Source of the DNA: Malania oleifera
Lineage: Eukaryota; Streptophyta; Magnoliopsida; Santalales; Ximeniaceae
Assembly: GCF_029873635.1 (NCBI RefSeq)
Contig: NC_080421.1
Location: forward strand, 36,064,617 to 36,128,616
Length of the DNA stretch: 64,000 nt
Direction of reading: 5' to 3'
In this document: positions 21,678-33,446 of the stretch, in pieces
How the letters are laid out: the number at the start of each line of letters is the position of its first letter
How positions within the stretch are numbered: the stretch's first letter is position 1
Notes under the pieces: generated by a model
Database searches by the model: none
What the model was told of the DNA's origin: nothing
What the model saw: the letters and a program-made list of their open reading frames with translations, nothing else
Program-made: the position numbers and the translations under genes

Positions 21678-23040
21678 TTAAGTGTTTATTTTCCATTCAT
21701 TTTTTATTTTGACATATTTCTTTTTGAGTGGACAATTAAACTTTATGTGTCCCTTATTCCTACACAAGAAGCAAGTAGTGTGTTCATAACTATTTGTAGA
21801 TGATGTACTAGCATAGTATTTTACTTCTTTTACGAAATATCCTATAAATAAGTTCTTTTTATTTTTGCTTTCAATTCCATTGTATCCAATTCCTTCTTTA
21901 TCACTAATCATCCTTTGTTGTCTAATCATCTTTTCAAAATTCTCTTTTCCTCTTGTAAAATTGTAGATTATCTTGTCTTTATCTTCAATTTTACATTTAA
22001 GGTTTCTTATTTCTAAGTATTTCTTGCTTTCACCATTTACTTGTAGTTTTACCAAATCTTGAGACACGTTGTTTATTTTCTTCATGAGATCATCAATATG
22101 AGACTCCTTTTCTTTTTCAGCTGATTTAGAAATTTCTATATGATTTTTCATATTTTCATTTTGTTCTTTCAAAGCTATATTTATTTTAGCTACTTTTATG
22201 AACCTATTATGTAAAGCAAATAATTCATTTTGGATTTCTTTGTATAAAGGCATATTATCACATGAATCATTACATGACTCTTCACTAGACTCTTCTGATA
22301 TACAATAGTAGGAGTTTACCTCAACATTGTGAGTCATGAAGCATATGTTGGCAACTTCTTGTTCACTTGATTTATTCTCTAACTCGCTTGAGCTTGTATC
22401 ATCCCATGTAGCTTTCATTGCCTTCTTCTTCTTTTTCTTGTCATTCTTCAGCTATGCACAATTAGGTTTAGTATGTCCAACTTTTTTGCAGCTATAACAC
22501 GTAGGAAGTTCATTTTTAGTTTCTTTTTGGTTTGTTTCTCCTTTGTCAGTTTTTGATCTTTTAAACTTCCAAAGGAATTTCCTATTCTTTCTGAAAAAAC
22601 TTTCCAAGTCTTTTAGTAATGAAGGCTAGTTCTTCATCATTTAACTCATTATCTTCATCTTCATCACTAGAGCTTTCTTTGGCAAACTTAAAGGCTATCA
22701 ATTTCTTATTTTTATTATTATTCTCATAATTTCTTTCGTTTATTTTCATTTCATATGTGAGGAAGGATCCAATTAACTCATCAAGAGAAGTATTTTTCAG
22801 GTTTCTTCCTTCTGTGATCATTTCAGATGTTGAATAATTTTTCCCCAAAGCATTTAAGGATTTTATTATGTGAGTAAACCTAGTATACATGCTAGTGATA
22901 GTTTCATCCGGGTTCATCCTAAAGGCCTCATATTCGCTTGTGAGCATGTCGATTATACTATCTCTAACATTGACTATTCCTTCATAGGTTACCTCTAACT
23001 TATCCCAAATTTCTTTAGCCGACTTGACTCTTACTTTCTA
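21678..23040 (-). pseudogene. Outer copia gag, 5'-truncated
   Basis: The frame 22947-22582 reads MLTSEYEAFRMNPDETITSMY and NLKNTSLDELIGSFLTYEMK (UBN2-type gag); the first part is lost at the junction near 23040. Knuckle 1 (CYSCKKVGHTKPNC) is intact near 22455-22510. The frame 22418-21678 is a Ser/acidic segment, a coiled coil of about 100 residues, YNFTRGKENFEKMI, and knuckle 2 (CFLCRNKGHIKFNC). The first frame and the second are separated by stops near 22440 and 22580. Confidence 0.78.
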
Positions 23041-23419
23041 GTTAGTTTATGCTAAATAACCTAAGGACTCAAAAGGAAAAGAAAAACTATTGGGTTGCCT
23101 CCCGAAAGTGTTAAGTTTACATTCTTTAGCTAGACACTTCCAAGATCGACCCAAACTCATGTTCGTTCAAAATTAACATTAGTTTCCCCCTTCTCTTCCT
23201 CACACATGGGGTTGTATACCACCAACTTATTCTTAGAATTGGAGACCCACTCATGTTTTTTCATAAGTTGCTCAAAAGGGTCCTCAATTTCAGCAGTCGT
23301 GGGGCTGTCAAGCTGAAGCGTACTATCTAAAAGGTCCCGCTAGAGAATCGAGGGGGTCGTTTCCCTAACAATTTTGTCAATCACATATTTTTCCATAGCT
23401 TGGACGGCTTTTAGTGGAT

Positions 23420-23891
23420 GTTGGGAGGCATTAAACACATTTAGCCTAAGTTGTTCGTGGCCCGGGGAGATTTCCATGATCCCTCTCCTGCATTGAATGT
23501 AGGCATTAGTCGTGGCTAGGAATGGTCATCCCAGAAGGATAGGGATCAGATTTTTGGAGGGTTTAATATCTAGAATAATAAAATCTACTGGGTAATGGAA
23601 TTCTCCAACTTTGACTATTACGTCTCTACTACACCCTTAGGTTTCTTAAAGGATCGATCAGTGAGACACAATTGTGATCTAAGTGGGTTGCAGCTTGTCA
23701 ATGTTAAGTTGTTGATAGGGTGAGTATAGAAGGATGTTCAAGCTTGCTCCTAAATCTAAAAGAGCTCCCTCAATGGCATAATCACCAATTACACAAGAGA
23801 CAGTGGATGAGCTGGGGTCTTTTAGTTTAGGAGGGAGGCGACTTTTTGTCATGAAGCTCCAGTGCTCAGTCAACCTCGCGTGTTCATACAT
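23420..23891 (-). pseudogene. Gypsy aspartic protease
   Basis: Reads RLPPKLKDPSSSTVSCVIGD, then ALLDLGASLNILLYSPYQQL and, after stops, VKVGEFHYPVDFIILDIKP, KNLIPILLG and PFLATTNAYIQC. Athila/Tat-type proteases read DLGASIN and LGRPFLATANA. The catalytic DLGAS is kept but the frame has several stops (for example near 23640). Confidence 0.75.
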
Positions 23892-23993
23892 AGCTGCCCT
23901 TCATTCTTTTTGTAATCTGTATAGTTCTTTGATGATTTTTTCATATCTAGGCATTTTCTTTATCACATCCAAGAGGGGTTGGTTGTCTTAGAG

Positions 23994-24931
23994 TCACCGA
24001 AATGCGTCCAAGATGGACTCAAGTGTGGTTTTCGTCTTGGATGGGTAGGGCATAGGAAAATTTGTAGGGCATGGTGTCGAAGAGGCAGAAAAGGCCCTAT
24101 GAGGGGCATAATGTGGCTTGATTCCTTCAACCACAAGTGAGGAATTAGGGTGGCCATGTCTTAATCTGGAAGAAAGTGGGAGATAAGAATCAATGTTGGG
24201 TTCAACGTTCTCCTCCCCTTTGTTCTCCCATTCGCTCAGTTGCTCCTTGGTTTCATTATCTATCACCCTAACACTCTGGGTAGTGATTACCGCCTGGGCT
24301 TGCCTAGGATAAGCTGTTGTACCAGCATCCAGTTCACAATTGACCCTATATTGCCCCTTCAGAATTAGTATAGGTTGACTTGGTAGCTTGCCTTCAACTC
24401 TTTGACTCAAAGTAGTAGCTAGCTGCCTCATGGTGGCTTTTAACTTCACACTTCATGATGGATTAAGAGTGTGAGTAAAGGAGTTGTCGATCTAACTGGC
24501 GGTCAACTTCAATTCACTTGAGGGCTCCCAACTCTGTCTCTCGAAAAGAATCATATTTGGATTGAGGAGGAGGAGGCTACTACAATAATGAAGATTTAGG
24601 GTTAGAGTTATGATGACTTTGGAAATTTTGATATGGTCGTAGAGACGGAACAGTACAGTTTTTTTGAGGTCTTTGTGTTTGAGAGCCCAGGGCTTGGGCT
24701 TGTGGCCTCTAGGAGAAGTTAGGGTGTTGTCTCCACCCTGGATTGTATGTATTGGAAAAGGGGTCATTGAACGACCTATCATACCATTTGTGAGTAGCCT
24801 TCACATCTTCCTCCACAAGCTCAGATTAGGATGATGCATGTGGGCAATTGTAACATGTATGGGAAGGGTCAGAGAAGATTGCACAAACCTTTATACAAGC
24901 CATTGTCGGCGGTCCTAAGGACAAACACTAG
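23994..24931 (-). pseudogene. Gypsy gag/protease linker, frameshifted
   Basis: Frames 24782-24492 and 24449-23994 cover the stretch between gag and protease. The second reads MKLKATMRQLATTLSQRVEGKLP, like the linker ...LA..L..R..GTLPSQP of Athila-type gag, followed by a Pro/Ser-rich region. No knuckle was recognised. Confidence 0.5.
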
Positions 24932-25496
24932 TCAAATTTTTTGGATATGACATATAGGGTAGGGGCTAGGTCCAGACTTGTGGTCAACTCGTAAACTCCT
25001 TGGGTTTAGAGGTTGATAATTTGAGTGGTCTACAAGTGGCAACCATGTGCTGCTGAGAATTTTCAGCCAAATTTTCAAAGAGAATCCAGGCCTTATTTTC
25101 GTGCTTTGTGAGGAACGTACCTCTGCATGATGCATCTACCATTGACCTATCTCTCTTAGCTAACCCTTTGTAAAAAGTTTGAACTAATTTCCACTTGAAA
25201 ACCTAATGATATGGGCATTTACGGAGCAGGTCCTGAAAGCGCTCCCAAGTATCAAAGAAAACTTCCCCATCTATTTGTGCAAAACTTATTATTTCCCTTT
25301 GCAGCTGGTTAGTCTTCCCTATTGGGAAGTACTTTTTCAGAAACTCATGTTGCATGGTGGCCCAGTTGGTAACCGAGTTTGGCTCTAAGGATGTCAACCA
25401 ATATTTGTCCTTATCCTTTAGAAAGAATGGAAATGGCCTAAGATGAAGGGCGTCATCACAAAAATTGGGTATGCAAATGGTGGAGAAAATCTCCAA
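24932..25496 (-). pseudogene. Gypsy retrotransposon gag
   Basis: The frame 25496-25203 reads DDALHLRPFPFFLKDKDKYW, then NWATMQHEFLKKYFP, REIISFAQIDGEVFFD and TWERFQDLLRKCPYH, the core of the plant gypsy Retrotrans_gag family. 25135-24932 continues in another frame with a stop. It is capsid-like and non-functional. Confidence 0.8.
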
Positions 25497-26030
25497 GAAC
25501 TCATCTAGATGCTAATAAGGATTTTTGGTAGAATTCCCATGAATGTTGGGTAGCATTGAGATGATTGAAGTCTTAATCTCAAATTATGCCCCCTGAACAT
25601 CCGGGAACTAGAAGTAGGACGGCGATGTGTATGCATTAGCTACAAAGTAGTCTTTAAGAGGTCGTCGAGGTTGCTCTCCTACCACATGTAGGCAGGGAGT
25701 GTGGGGTTATGGGATTTGTTCAATGGGAACGAGTGGGTTTTTTTTGGCTATGGCTTTCAATTAAGACGACTTAGCCTTCTCTAGATTAGAGATTGGTTTC
25801 CTAAGGGACCTACGGGATTTTTTGATCTTAAGATCTATGGGAATTATCTCAAGTTCCAAAGAATGCAAACCAAACATACACACTTGTAAGTATAGAGATT
25901 CAGACTTCAGAAATAGTAAACAAAAATAAAGAAAATAAAAATAACAAAGAAAGTGAAAATAAAAGGAGAGCAAATCAAAAGAACAAGGCAACAATACTCT
26001 AAAGAGGAAGTTGGCTTATAACCGTAGCCA

Positions 26031-26051
26031 AGTCCTCTGCAACAGCACTAA
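26031..26051 (-). other. Decayed gypsy motif TGGCGCCGTTGCCGGGGA
   Basis: The minus strand reads TAGTGCTGTTGCAGAGGACTT upstream of gag. Related plant gypsy elements have TGGCGCCGTTGCCGGGGACTT here. Most differences are C-to-T or G-to-A in CG/CHG contexts. It is the PBS/leader landmark of the gag fragment to its left. Confidence 0.55.
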
Positions 26052-27480
26052 AATTTGGAAGGCTCGTCAAGGTTTAGGTCCTTAACCACCAAAAATAATA
26101 TTTATAAAACCTAACTATCCCATGTTTAGTAGAAAGTGGGTAAGTCGGGTATCAATCCATGAAGACTTAAAGCACAGTTATCAAACTACTTCCAAAATAG
26201 TTTATTATAGCCTTGTTATGAAAAATAAGTAAAAGGTGATATTTTTCAATGGGTGAATTCTAACCAACTACTGGAAAACAATTAAAATGAAACCAAGTAA
26301 ATATATATTAACTCTACTCCTACAAAATAGTGTTTAGACATGAGTACAGTTTAAGATGTTGTTCTACTTACTCCAAGTTCAGTGAGTTTATCATACTAAA
26401 CTAACCTGAACTCGGCTAAATAATCCAATGAGTCGTTCGAGGGCATGGAGTAGCAAGGGTGCACCAACCATCCAGAGCACGGTCGGGAACCAGAGTATAC
26501 TCTATATCAATGATCACGAGAACCTCTATGGGAGACCGTAGCCTAATACGTGTACCTAACTAAAGCAATAGAGGTGCTAATCTTGTCACTAAATATCATC
26601 ACAATCTAAACCATAAATGAAAGTAGTAAAGGAAAGTTGTAAATGAAAGCATGTAAAAAGATCATCCCTTTACATTCTTCATGCTTGTCACAAACATTAA
26701 GAAGTACAAAAGAAGACCATGCAATATACACTGGAAGACACACGAATGTCGCTGATTGTCACAGGTCATCGAACACTTCTTGCACAGCCCAGAAATCTAT
26801 ACTACTCCTAATTTAACTTAGCTCTCAATGACATCTGAGGTCTGTCACTAACCTAAGAGAGGCCAAAGAGGAACCCAAAGCTTGTGTTCGTAGCTAATAC
26901 TTATAGGCTCTAGGGTTTACAAGGTTTCTTTTACAATTTAGAAAATGTTTGTAGCAAATCACGCATAAAAGATCCTCGCTGTCGACCAGGTCACCCCTCT
27001 GTCATTCTTGTGCACGCCTTAGTCGAGACTCGCGGGAAGTTAGGGATTCGAATCTTAAATATCTTTGACTCTATCGTGCCTCAGGGTCTTGCTGGTTGAG
27101 CTGATGGTCAAGGATTGCATGATCTCAATCTTCATGAAATCTCAGGAACTCACCGTAGTCGCCTTTTAAGGTATCTTTGTTAAACACTTCGTCAAGACTC
27201 TCAGTATTTCTGCTCTCAGTTTTTTCTCGGAATTTCGACATGGTCGCTCTGTATAGACACTTGGTCGAGGACTTAGTCGAACCTTGCAGCATTCTGATCT
27301 CAGTCTGAACCCTTGAGTCTACGATGAAAGACTAAGTCGCCCTTATATGTTGCTGGTCGCATCACATGGTTGAACATCATTTTCTTTTCCCTTTATGATC
27401 AAAAGATTTTGGAGCCTAGTTGAACATCTGATTTAAGTTTTGAGTCTTCCAAATCCTCATTGGCTTCTCATAATACCTAA
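26052..27480 (-). repeat. Probable minus-oriented gypsy LTR or leader (ends not defined)
   Basis: No ORF of note. It lies just upstream of the gypsy gag fragment. It has a TATA-like ctataagtatt on the minus strand near 26905 and, upstream of that, scattered gtcga/tagtcgaacc motifs at 26975-27370, the same arrangement as in the defined LTRs of this window. No clear TG...CA ends or target duplication were found, so the limits are approximate. Confidence 0.4.
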
Positions 27481-27689
27481 CTCCATGGTTTTAACTTATT
27501 TTTTCAGAAAAGACAAGAAAACCTTGCATAACTCTGAATAACGATAACTCTGGGCAAATACATAATAAAATAAGGATAAACAAAGATAAATGAGGGTCTA
27601 AAATCATATATTTTATGGACTCATCAACAAACATGATGAAACTACATTTACAGACATATTGGGTTTCAAACCCAGGAAAACATATTGAG

Positions 27690-28198
27690 CACATACATAT
27701 TTTTGAGAAAAATATATGGTTGCAAATGTATATATATGGTTATGGATATGAGTATAGATTTCATGAATACTCAGTTAAATTATTTATTGAATGAACATGT
27801 TTTGATTTATTTAAACTGATGTTGGCACATACTGACAATAATTTATTCCATCTTACTGGGAGGTGTCTCACTCCTTAATATTTTAACATTTCAGGAAGTC
27901 CAGAGAGACGAGCTTAGAGAGCTCTGGGCAAGATTAGTGGTTTTGGGGATTGAAGTAAGTGTCGGTGAGACATTGTTATTTTATTTGTGTATAGATATGT
28001 TTATGTACCTTGTGTTATATATATGGTTTTGGGAGAGAGATACTTTTGTATTATGATGGTATTAATACTCTTGTATGTATTGTATATGGGATGTATGTAT
28101 ATAATGCTTCCGCTGCATTGTAATATAGCTTATGGATAGTCGGGACCGGTAACCCACTTGGGAGTCGAGTGATTTATATATATGGTATCAGAGTTTCA

Positions 28199-28254
<56 letters not shown>

Positions 28255-28277
28255 AGTTAAATTTTCGGGTCGTCACA
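27690..28277 (+). repeat. 3' part of a plus-oriented gypsy LTR
   Basis: atcttactgggaggtgtctc near 27850, ttcaggaagtccagagagac near 27890 and a terminal gggtcgtcaca at 28267-28277 parallel the last 400 bp of the solo gypsy LTR at 34183-36465 (cttactgagcgttgtctcat, tcaggtgatccagttagac). The beginning of the LTR is not identified. A (TA)n tract lies inside it. Confidence 0.55.
28202..28250. repeat. (TA)n microsatellite
   Basis: About 24 uninterrupted TA units. Confidence 0.97.
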
Positions 28278-28660
28278 TTAACTGCAACTTAAGAATTACT
28301 TTTTTCTTAAAATTATTTTTTTATTTAAAAAAATAAACAGAAATTACTTATTTAAAAAAACGGTGCTGTTACTAAAAAATTTTGTACGAATATTAACTTC
28401 TATACAAAACAGATATCTAAAAAATGTTTCTCAACAAATATTAATTCTTATTTGCTTCAAATAAACATTCTTTCTAACTAAATTTCAATAAATAAATACT
28501 TCCAAGTTAATTAAAACTATTATTTTCACAATAATATATTATCAAGGTTGAAATAATAATTTCATGTGCTATAAAATATTGCAAAATTAGAACACAATAA
28601 CAAATATTATGATTAAACCACAATAATATATATAAAAAAATCTCACTTCACATACATAAA
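28278..28660. other. AT-rich stretch, nothing recognised
   Basis: Rich in A/T runs; no ORF, LTR terminus or RNA gene seen. Confidence 0.5.
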
Positions 28661-29418
28661 CCCTAATCTTACAAAAATATATTAATATAAATACATCATA
28701 TCATAAAAATACCTTAATAGTACAAGGAAACCAATGCAAGAAATCAAAGTACAAACTCCAAATGCTCAGTTCTCCAACAAAAGTAGCACAAAAGCAGAGA
28801 AAATTCCAACTTCAAATATATAGAGGAGAGGATATTTTTTAGGATTACCTGACTTGAAGATTGGTATTTATAGTGATGATCCTTCTTTCTCGTAGTGATA
28901 ATTTCCATTGACAGTGTGCTCAGTGTTAGCACCAGAGGAGTCCATGGGTGGGCTTGATACACATGTGTAAACACCAACTTGACCCCAAAGCTTAAGCATT
29001 TTGGGTTTTGAGCCCAACCATATATATAAGCACCCATCAGCCACTCAAATTTTCCAATGTGGGACAAACTCATAAGTGGGATTCTTAACAATCTCACCCT
29101 CAGTTGTGAGTTCCAACTACTATCCCTTGAACAAAAACCGTCTCCCTTATGGGATTAAGCCTAATTCCCCAACAATTGCTCAAGTGGGCCTTACCACTAG
29201 TGTCTTACGTGTGCCAGATTGCATTTCACGTGCCTCCAAAACAATCCTATCTCTGTCTTGACCCTATTCAAATCCATCCCTAGCTTAGATGATCCTTATT
29301 GGCCTTGGCCACACACTTGGTTCTCCAACTGTTAGCACGTCAGGAGAATTAGCTTCACATCTCAACCTTTTATGATATCGCTCACCCAAAGTTATGAGTC
29401 GTCGGTTTTAATACCACT
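28661..29418 (-). mobile_element. Probable remnant of a small non-autonomous LTR element
   Basis: On the minus strand a PBS-like TGGTATTAAAACC (29416-29404) follows an LTR end CCCTAACA (29426-29419). An internal stretch of about 310 bp follows, then a PPT-like gagggtgagat and a new LTR start TGTTAAGAATCCCAC (29090), with TATATATATGG near 29020. This is the layout of a TRIM/LARD-type element. The left end of the second LTR is not defined and there is no coding capacity. Confidence 0.45.
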
Positions 29419-29868
29419 TGTTAGGGATCTAGGAACAACAATCACACACAAGCAAAATAAATACACAAAATAAAAACACCAGATTTATGTGGTTCTGTCT
29501 AATCTAACCTACATCAGCGAAGCACACCAAATTTACTGTAACCTAGAAAACAAGAGGAGGAGACACTACTCAACTCAACCCTTTTCACACCTTTCTCTCT
29601 CTCACCTTTAGCACAATACTCTCACACTTTCTCGCTCGCACTCACTTACACATTCACGCATAATTGCTGTCATTATATAAATACATGGATCAGATAGTAA
29701 AGGAAGGGATTTATTAGGTTTAATGTGATGAATTAGCACGTGACATTCTTATACCAATGCATGAAAGCTAGCTCCTCCGCAGGTCATTCTCATCTGCAAC
29801 TCATCCTCATCAAGGCCATTAAGTCTCATCATTTAATTCTTCATTTCTATATTTGCTTAATAATATAT
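29419..29868 (-). repeat. Copia LTR copy, inverted relative to the LTR at 50243-50691
   Basis: Plus strand starts TGTTAGGGATCTAGGAACAA. It is, base for base with some changes, the reverse complement of the 3' LTR at 50243-50691 (same hgtggttcggtctaat block, CT-rich leader and TATA-like stretch near 29675). On its right is a plus-strand PBS (29906), on its left a minus-strand PBS-like site (29404-29416). Confidence 0.75.
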
Positions 29869-29905
29869 TGTTAAGAATTCAACTTGTGAGTTTGTCTCTA
29901 ACAAG

Positions 29906-29916
29906 TGGTATCAGAG
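29906..29916 (+). other. Primer-binding site of the plus-strand copia
   Basis: TGGTATCAGAG preceded by CTCTAACAAG, the usual LTR-end plus initiator-Met tRNA complement. It faces the gag that follows. Confidence 0.8.
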
Positions 29917-30552
29917 ACAGATTAGAGCAAAATTGCCTTATCAGAGTAATGTCGCCAGATCGGAGCCCCAGCCCAATATCTTAGAATTGAGATTTAAGGC
30001 TACCATCGTGTTCCTCTCGTCGAGACTAAACCAACAATGCAAATCGGAGCCTGAATGGAGGTCTTGGGAAGCCGCACGCGCCCACACAAGCTCAGAGGAG
30101 TACGTAGCATCCTCACGTGCCTCCACGTGCCACCAAACGCACCTCTTTACGCCTGGCAAACCCACGGTCGTACCTACAAAACAAACATCTGCGTGACGTT
30201 AGCCTACCACCATGTAAGCAGACACGTCAGCATCTGGGTCCTACTGCCATGTCACTACTGGTACCCACTACCACATCAGCACTTGGCCCCACTACCACGT
30301 GAGCGGCCATGTCATTATTGGACTTCACCTACCACGTCGGCGCCCACGTCAGCATCTAGTTAACGGCATCAACTAACATCGCTAGTAATGGCGTCAGGCA
30401 TATTCCTTTTAGTGGGAGTATATTCCGTTAAGTTTAATGGAAAGTTGATCGATTTGAATAGAAATTTTAACTAGGTTTTCGAAGTCATTTCAGGTCTATT
30501 TTTCAAAATGATTTGAACCATTTCAAAGGTTTTCAGCCATTTTGGATCCAAC

Positions 30553-31420
30553 CATGTTGTCCGTTGGAGCTGATTACATCTCGAGGTTGATGAATCGAGA
30601 TGTAAAAAAAAAAGATCTCAAAGATTGAGATGTTTAACAGCACCAACTTCGGTTTCTAGAAGATGCAGATGAGGACTACTTGGTTGGTAAGGAGTTGCAC
30701 TCACCATTGAAGGGAAAGCCAGATTCTGTTACAGAGGACAAGTGGGAGTTGCTTGACCAAAAAGCTTTCGGAGCTATTAAGATGACGATGGCAAAGTCTA
30801 TTGCCTTCAATATCAAGCATATGACAACCACCAAGCCTCTTATGGATGCACTCTCCATCATGTACAAGTAGCCATTAGCCGCTAATAAGGTACACTTAAT
30901 GAAAAAGTTATTTACCATGAACATGTCACCCAGTGAAAGTTTTAGTAGACATTTAAACAATTTCAACAAGCTGTCAAATCAACTCGCCTTAGCTAAAATC
31001 AAGTTTGACAGTGAGATCCGTGCCTTAATGATTCTTAGTTAGTTGCCTGAGAGTTGGAAAGGTATTGTTACTGGATCAATAGCTCCACAAGAAAACCAAA
31101 ACTGAATTTTAATGAAGTCGTCAGCATGATTTTGATGGAAGAGAACAAGATGCAATCAAACAGTGCTTCCACTTCAAGTTCAACCTTGAACGTGGAAAGC
31201 CGAGGGAGAGATGCATAGAGGGGAAGTAGGCATGGATAATCAAAAAAACATGGCGGATCTAGGACTAGACAGTCCAAATCCAAAAATCCTCGAGTTTCCC
31301 AGGGCGCAACGAACATTAAGTGCTAGAACTATGGAAAGATCAGTCATTACAGAAACCAATGCAAATGTCCAAGAAAAGAATATGAGGTGAATACAGAAGC
31401 AAATGTTGCTTCAGAAAATG
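30553..31420 (+). pseudogene. Copia gag with broken zinc knuckle
   Basis: The best frame (30680-30871) reads GKPDSVTEDKWELLDQKAFG and DALSIMYK, then a stop, then ANKVHLMKKLFTMNMSPSES and FDSEIRALMILS, then a stop and LPESWKGIV: the copia gag UBN2 family in order. Near 31315-31375 the zinc knuckle reads KC-stop-NYGKISHYRNQCK: the second Cys is Tyr and a stop lies between. The frame runs to SEN at 31420, where the solo LTR is inserted. Normal start codon uncertain. Confidence 0.75.
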
Positions 31421-33446
31421 TGTTGACCTTATAGGTCATATCCCGTTTTGATTATAACAAATACTTTGGTATTTAATGTTTGCCAAGTTTGTGTGCAGGA
31501 ATAGTCTTGCATGAATTGACAATATCATATGGTGCATATGGAGACTCGATAGAAAAATGAAGACCAAATTGTTTATTCTTGTAATTTATATTTCATTCAT
31601 TTTGGTCTGTAATAATTTATATAGTCTGTAATAATGCATCTACATGCATGATAGGGTTTAATGCTCAAAGACCATAGAATGACCTTAGGTCCCCAAGAAC
31701 CTCATAACAAGTCTCCCATAACTTAAAATTTATACCGACATGAACAAGGTGACATATGATAAAAATCAGGACTTAAAATACACACTTTAAGTGTGTTCGG
31801 TCAACCGAACCTAAACCAACATAGAAACCTCGATCGACCAAACATACTAGGGTCAATAGGTTGACTATTCGGTTGACCATTTTTTAAATGAACTTGAACT
31901 GATCGGTTGACCAAATTGACACGTGGGTGATTCCCAACAACCTGGTCGACCGAACCACTAAGTTAAAATTTAACCTAGTCGACCGAACCTCACAATTTGG
32001 TCAACCAAATCTGCCTTGGTCAATCGAACCTCGGAAGGTTCAAAATCGCCTTAATATGGTCAACCAAAACCTTAATTCAAAAATGCTACGATTGAATGAA
32101 CTTAGTGATATGGTCGACCGAACCTCAAGTACGGTCGACTGAAACTCTCGGGTTGCTAAAATTTTTACCGCGATAAACTGAGGTTAATTTTAATTAACCT
32201 TCATTAAACATTTTTCAAATTTCCTCCTATGTCCCCAACGGTAATATTTTTGAGGGTATTATATATACCCATTCATTTGGAGAGATTAGCAATTGGTTAG
32301 AAATATAATTAGCAAAAATTCTCTCTGATTTTTCTTGAGCCTATATTACTTATACTTCATATTTCCAAGCCAAAATTTTAATACTCTCTCATTTTATTCT
32401 TGCTAAATCTTTTTCAAAACAAAGAGTTATATTTTTTCTTAAGCTCCTCCTTGCAAACTAATTGCAAGTTAAAGTGAGTTTCATTCTCACTTGTGTGAGG
32501 TTAGATATATTGCTCTTGAAGCTTTTTATTCTCATTATCTTGCATTGTTTAATAGTTTTCTTGGAGAGTAAAGCTAGGGTTTTTCTCATTATATTTGATT
32601 GATAAATATTATTTGGGAAGAACTCTTGTTAGCTTCTAAGTCTTGGCATCTTCATTGCCAGATTCGAAAGCTTGCTTGCACTATTCGATAAATTATTTTT
32701 GAGCAAGCTTGATCCCATTATCTCGATTGTGCTTATACTGAAAAATATTGTGTTGAGATTTTCTCTTTGAGATTCAAAGTTCCTTTGATATATCCTAATT
32801 TTATTTGTCTTGAATCAAAGGTAATCTCTCTCACGTATACACACATATATGCATTGTTATTGAAAGTTGATATAGTGTTCTAGCAAATCTCACTTGAGCA
32901 TTAAATCCATATCATCTGTGAGTGCATATTTATTTGGACTGTATTATGGTACATATATGCTTGTGTAGAAGCGCTTAAATTGTAGCAAAATTTCATATTC
33001 ATTGTTGTATTCCAGACGTGACTTGAAGGGGTGTTGATCTAGCCCGTAAGGTTTGGTAGGGCCTTCTTTGCCCCACAAGGAAAGTGTGTAAAGGTTGAGG
33101 TCAGCCCTAGTATAATTTTACCTAGTTGTAAATGGTGCCGCTCCACTCGTTAAGTGAGCAATAGTGGTAATCCTCGAGCTTGCGAGCTGAGGCAGGGACA
33201 TAGGCACTTTTTCCGAACCTCGATAACATATCTGGTGTTATTTTTACTTTACTCGCTTTTCTGTGCATGCTTGGTTGATTTAATTGTGTAATTTAAATTA
33301 TAGCTGCATTTATTGGTTTACCTTATTATTTGCTCTAGATCGACCCTAGGATTGTGAAATACTAGTGCTAGATAATCAATTTAGAGGGGAAATTCTTTAA
33401 AATACCAATTCACCCCCCCCCCCTTGGGATTACACCAAAGTCAACA
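31421..33446 (+). mobile_element. Solo copia-type LTR, 2026 bp, TSD AAATG/AAAAG
   Basis: Starts TGTTGACCTTATAGG and ends AAAGTCAACA. Flanks are AAATG (31416-31420) and AAAAG (33447-33451), one mismatch. Taking it out gives gaa-aat-ggt-gat-atg, restoring host frame ENGDM. Contains a U3 array of ggtcgaccgaac motifs (31795-32150), TATA-like ttatatatacc near 32257, and the leader motif in plus orientation near 33170-33230, then a long C run (33409-33423) before cttgggattacacc. Same family as 4449-6690 and 47765-49682, opposite strand. Confidence 0.86.

Larger units (their letters stand above)
2633..23040 (-). mobile_element. Outer copia element, 5'-truncated, twice interrupted
   Basis: Minus-strand Ty1/copia. 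In its own 5'-to-3' direction it has gag (23040-21678), protease (21640-21424), [nested copia 21423-11918], GAG-preintegrase (11917-11622), integrase, RT, RNase H (to 9012), an extra decayed ORF (8651-7471), PPT (about 6894-6880) and 3' LTR (6879-2633, itself broken by a solo LTR). The 5' LTR, PBS and first gag codons are missing: copia sequence stops near 23040, where a gypsy fragment begins. Stops and frameshifts occur throughout. Lineage is not assigned; the pol resembles copia families with 2-kb LTRs and a gag with two zinc knuckles. Confidence 0.82.
23041..26030 (-). mobile_element. Gypsy (Athila/Tat-like) gag-protease fragment without RT or integrase
   Basis: Minus strand. Gag lies at 25496-24932, a proline-rich stretch follows to about 23994, protease at 23891-23420. 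After protease the sequence runs through a short degenerate stretch straight into a segment ending gggaggcaaccca (complement at 23093-23105), which in related plant gypsy elements lies downstream of integrase. RT, RNase H and integrase are absent, so this is either a gag-PR-only non-autonomous type or an internal deletion. The left edge abuts the outer copia gag. Confidence 0.68.

Noticed and set aside
29933-30363. Three overlapping ORFs on both strands just after the copia PBS
   Set aside because: This is the untranslated leader between PBS and gag; repeats of cacgtcagcatc/ccactaccacgt make open frames by chance.
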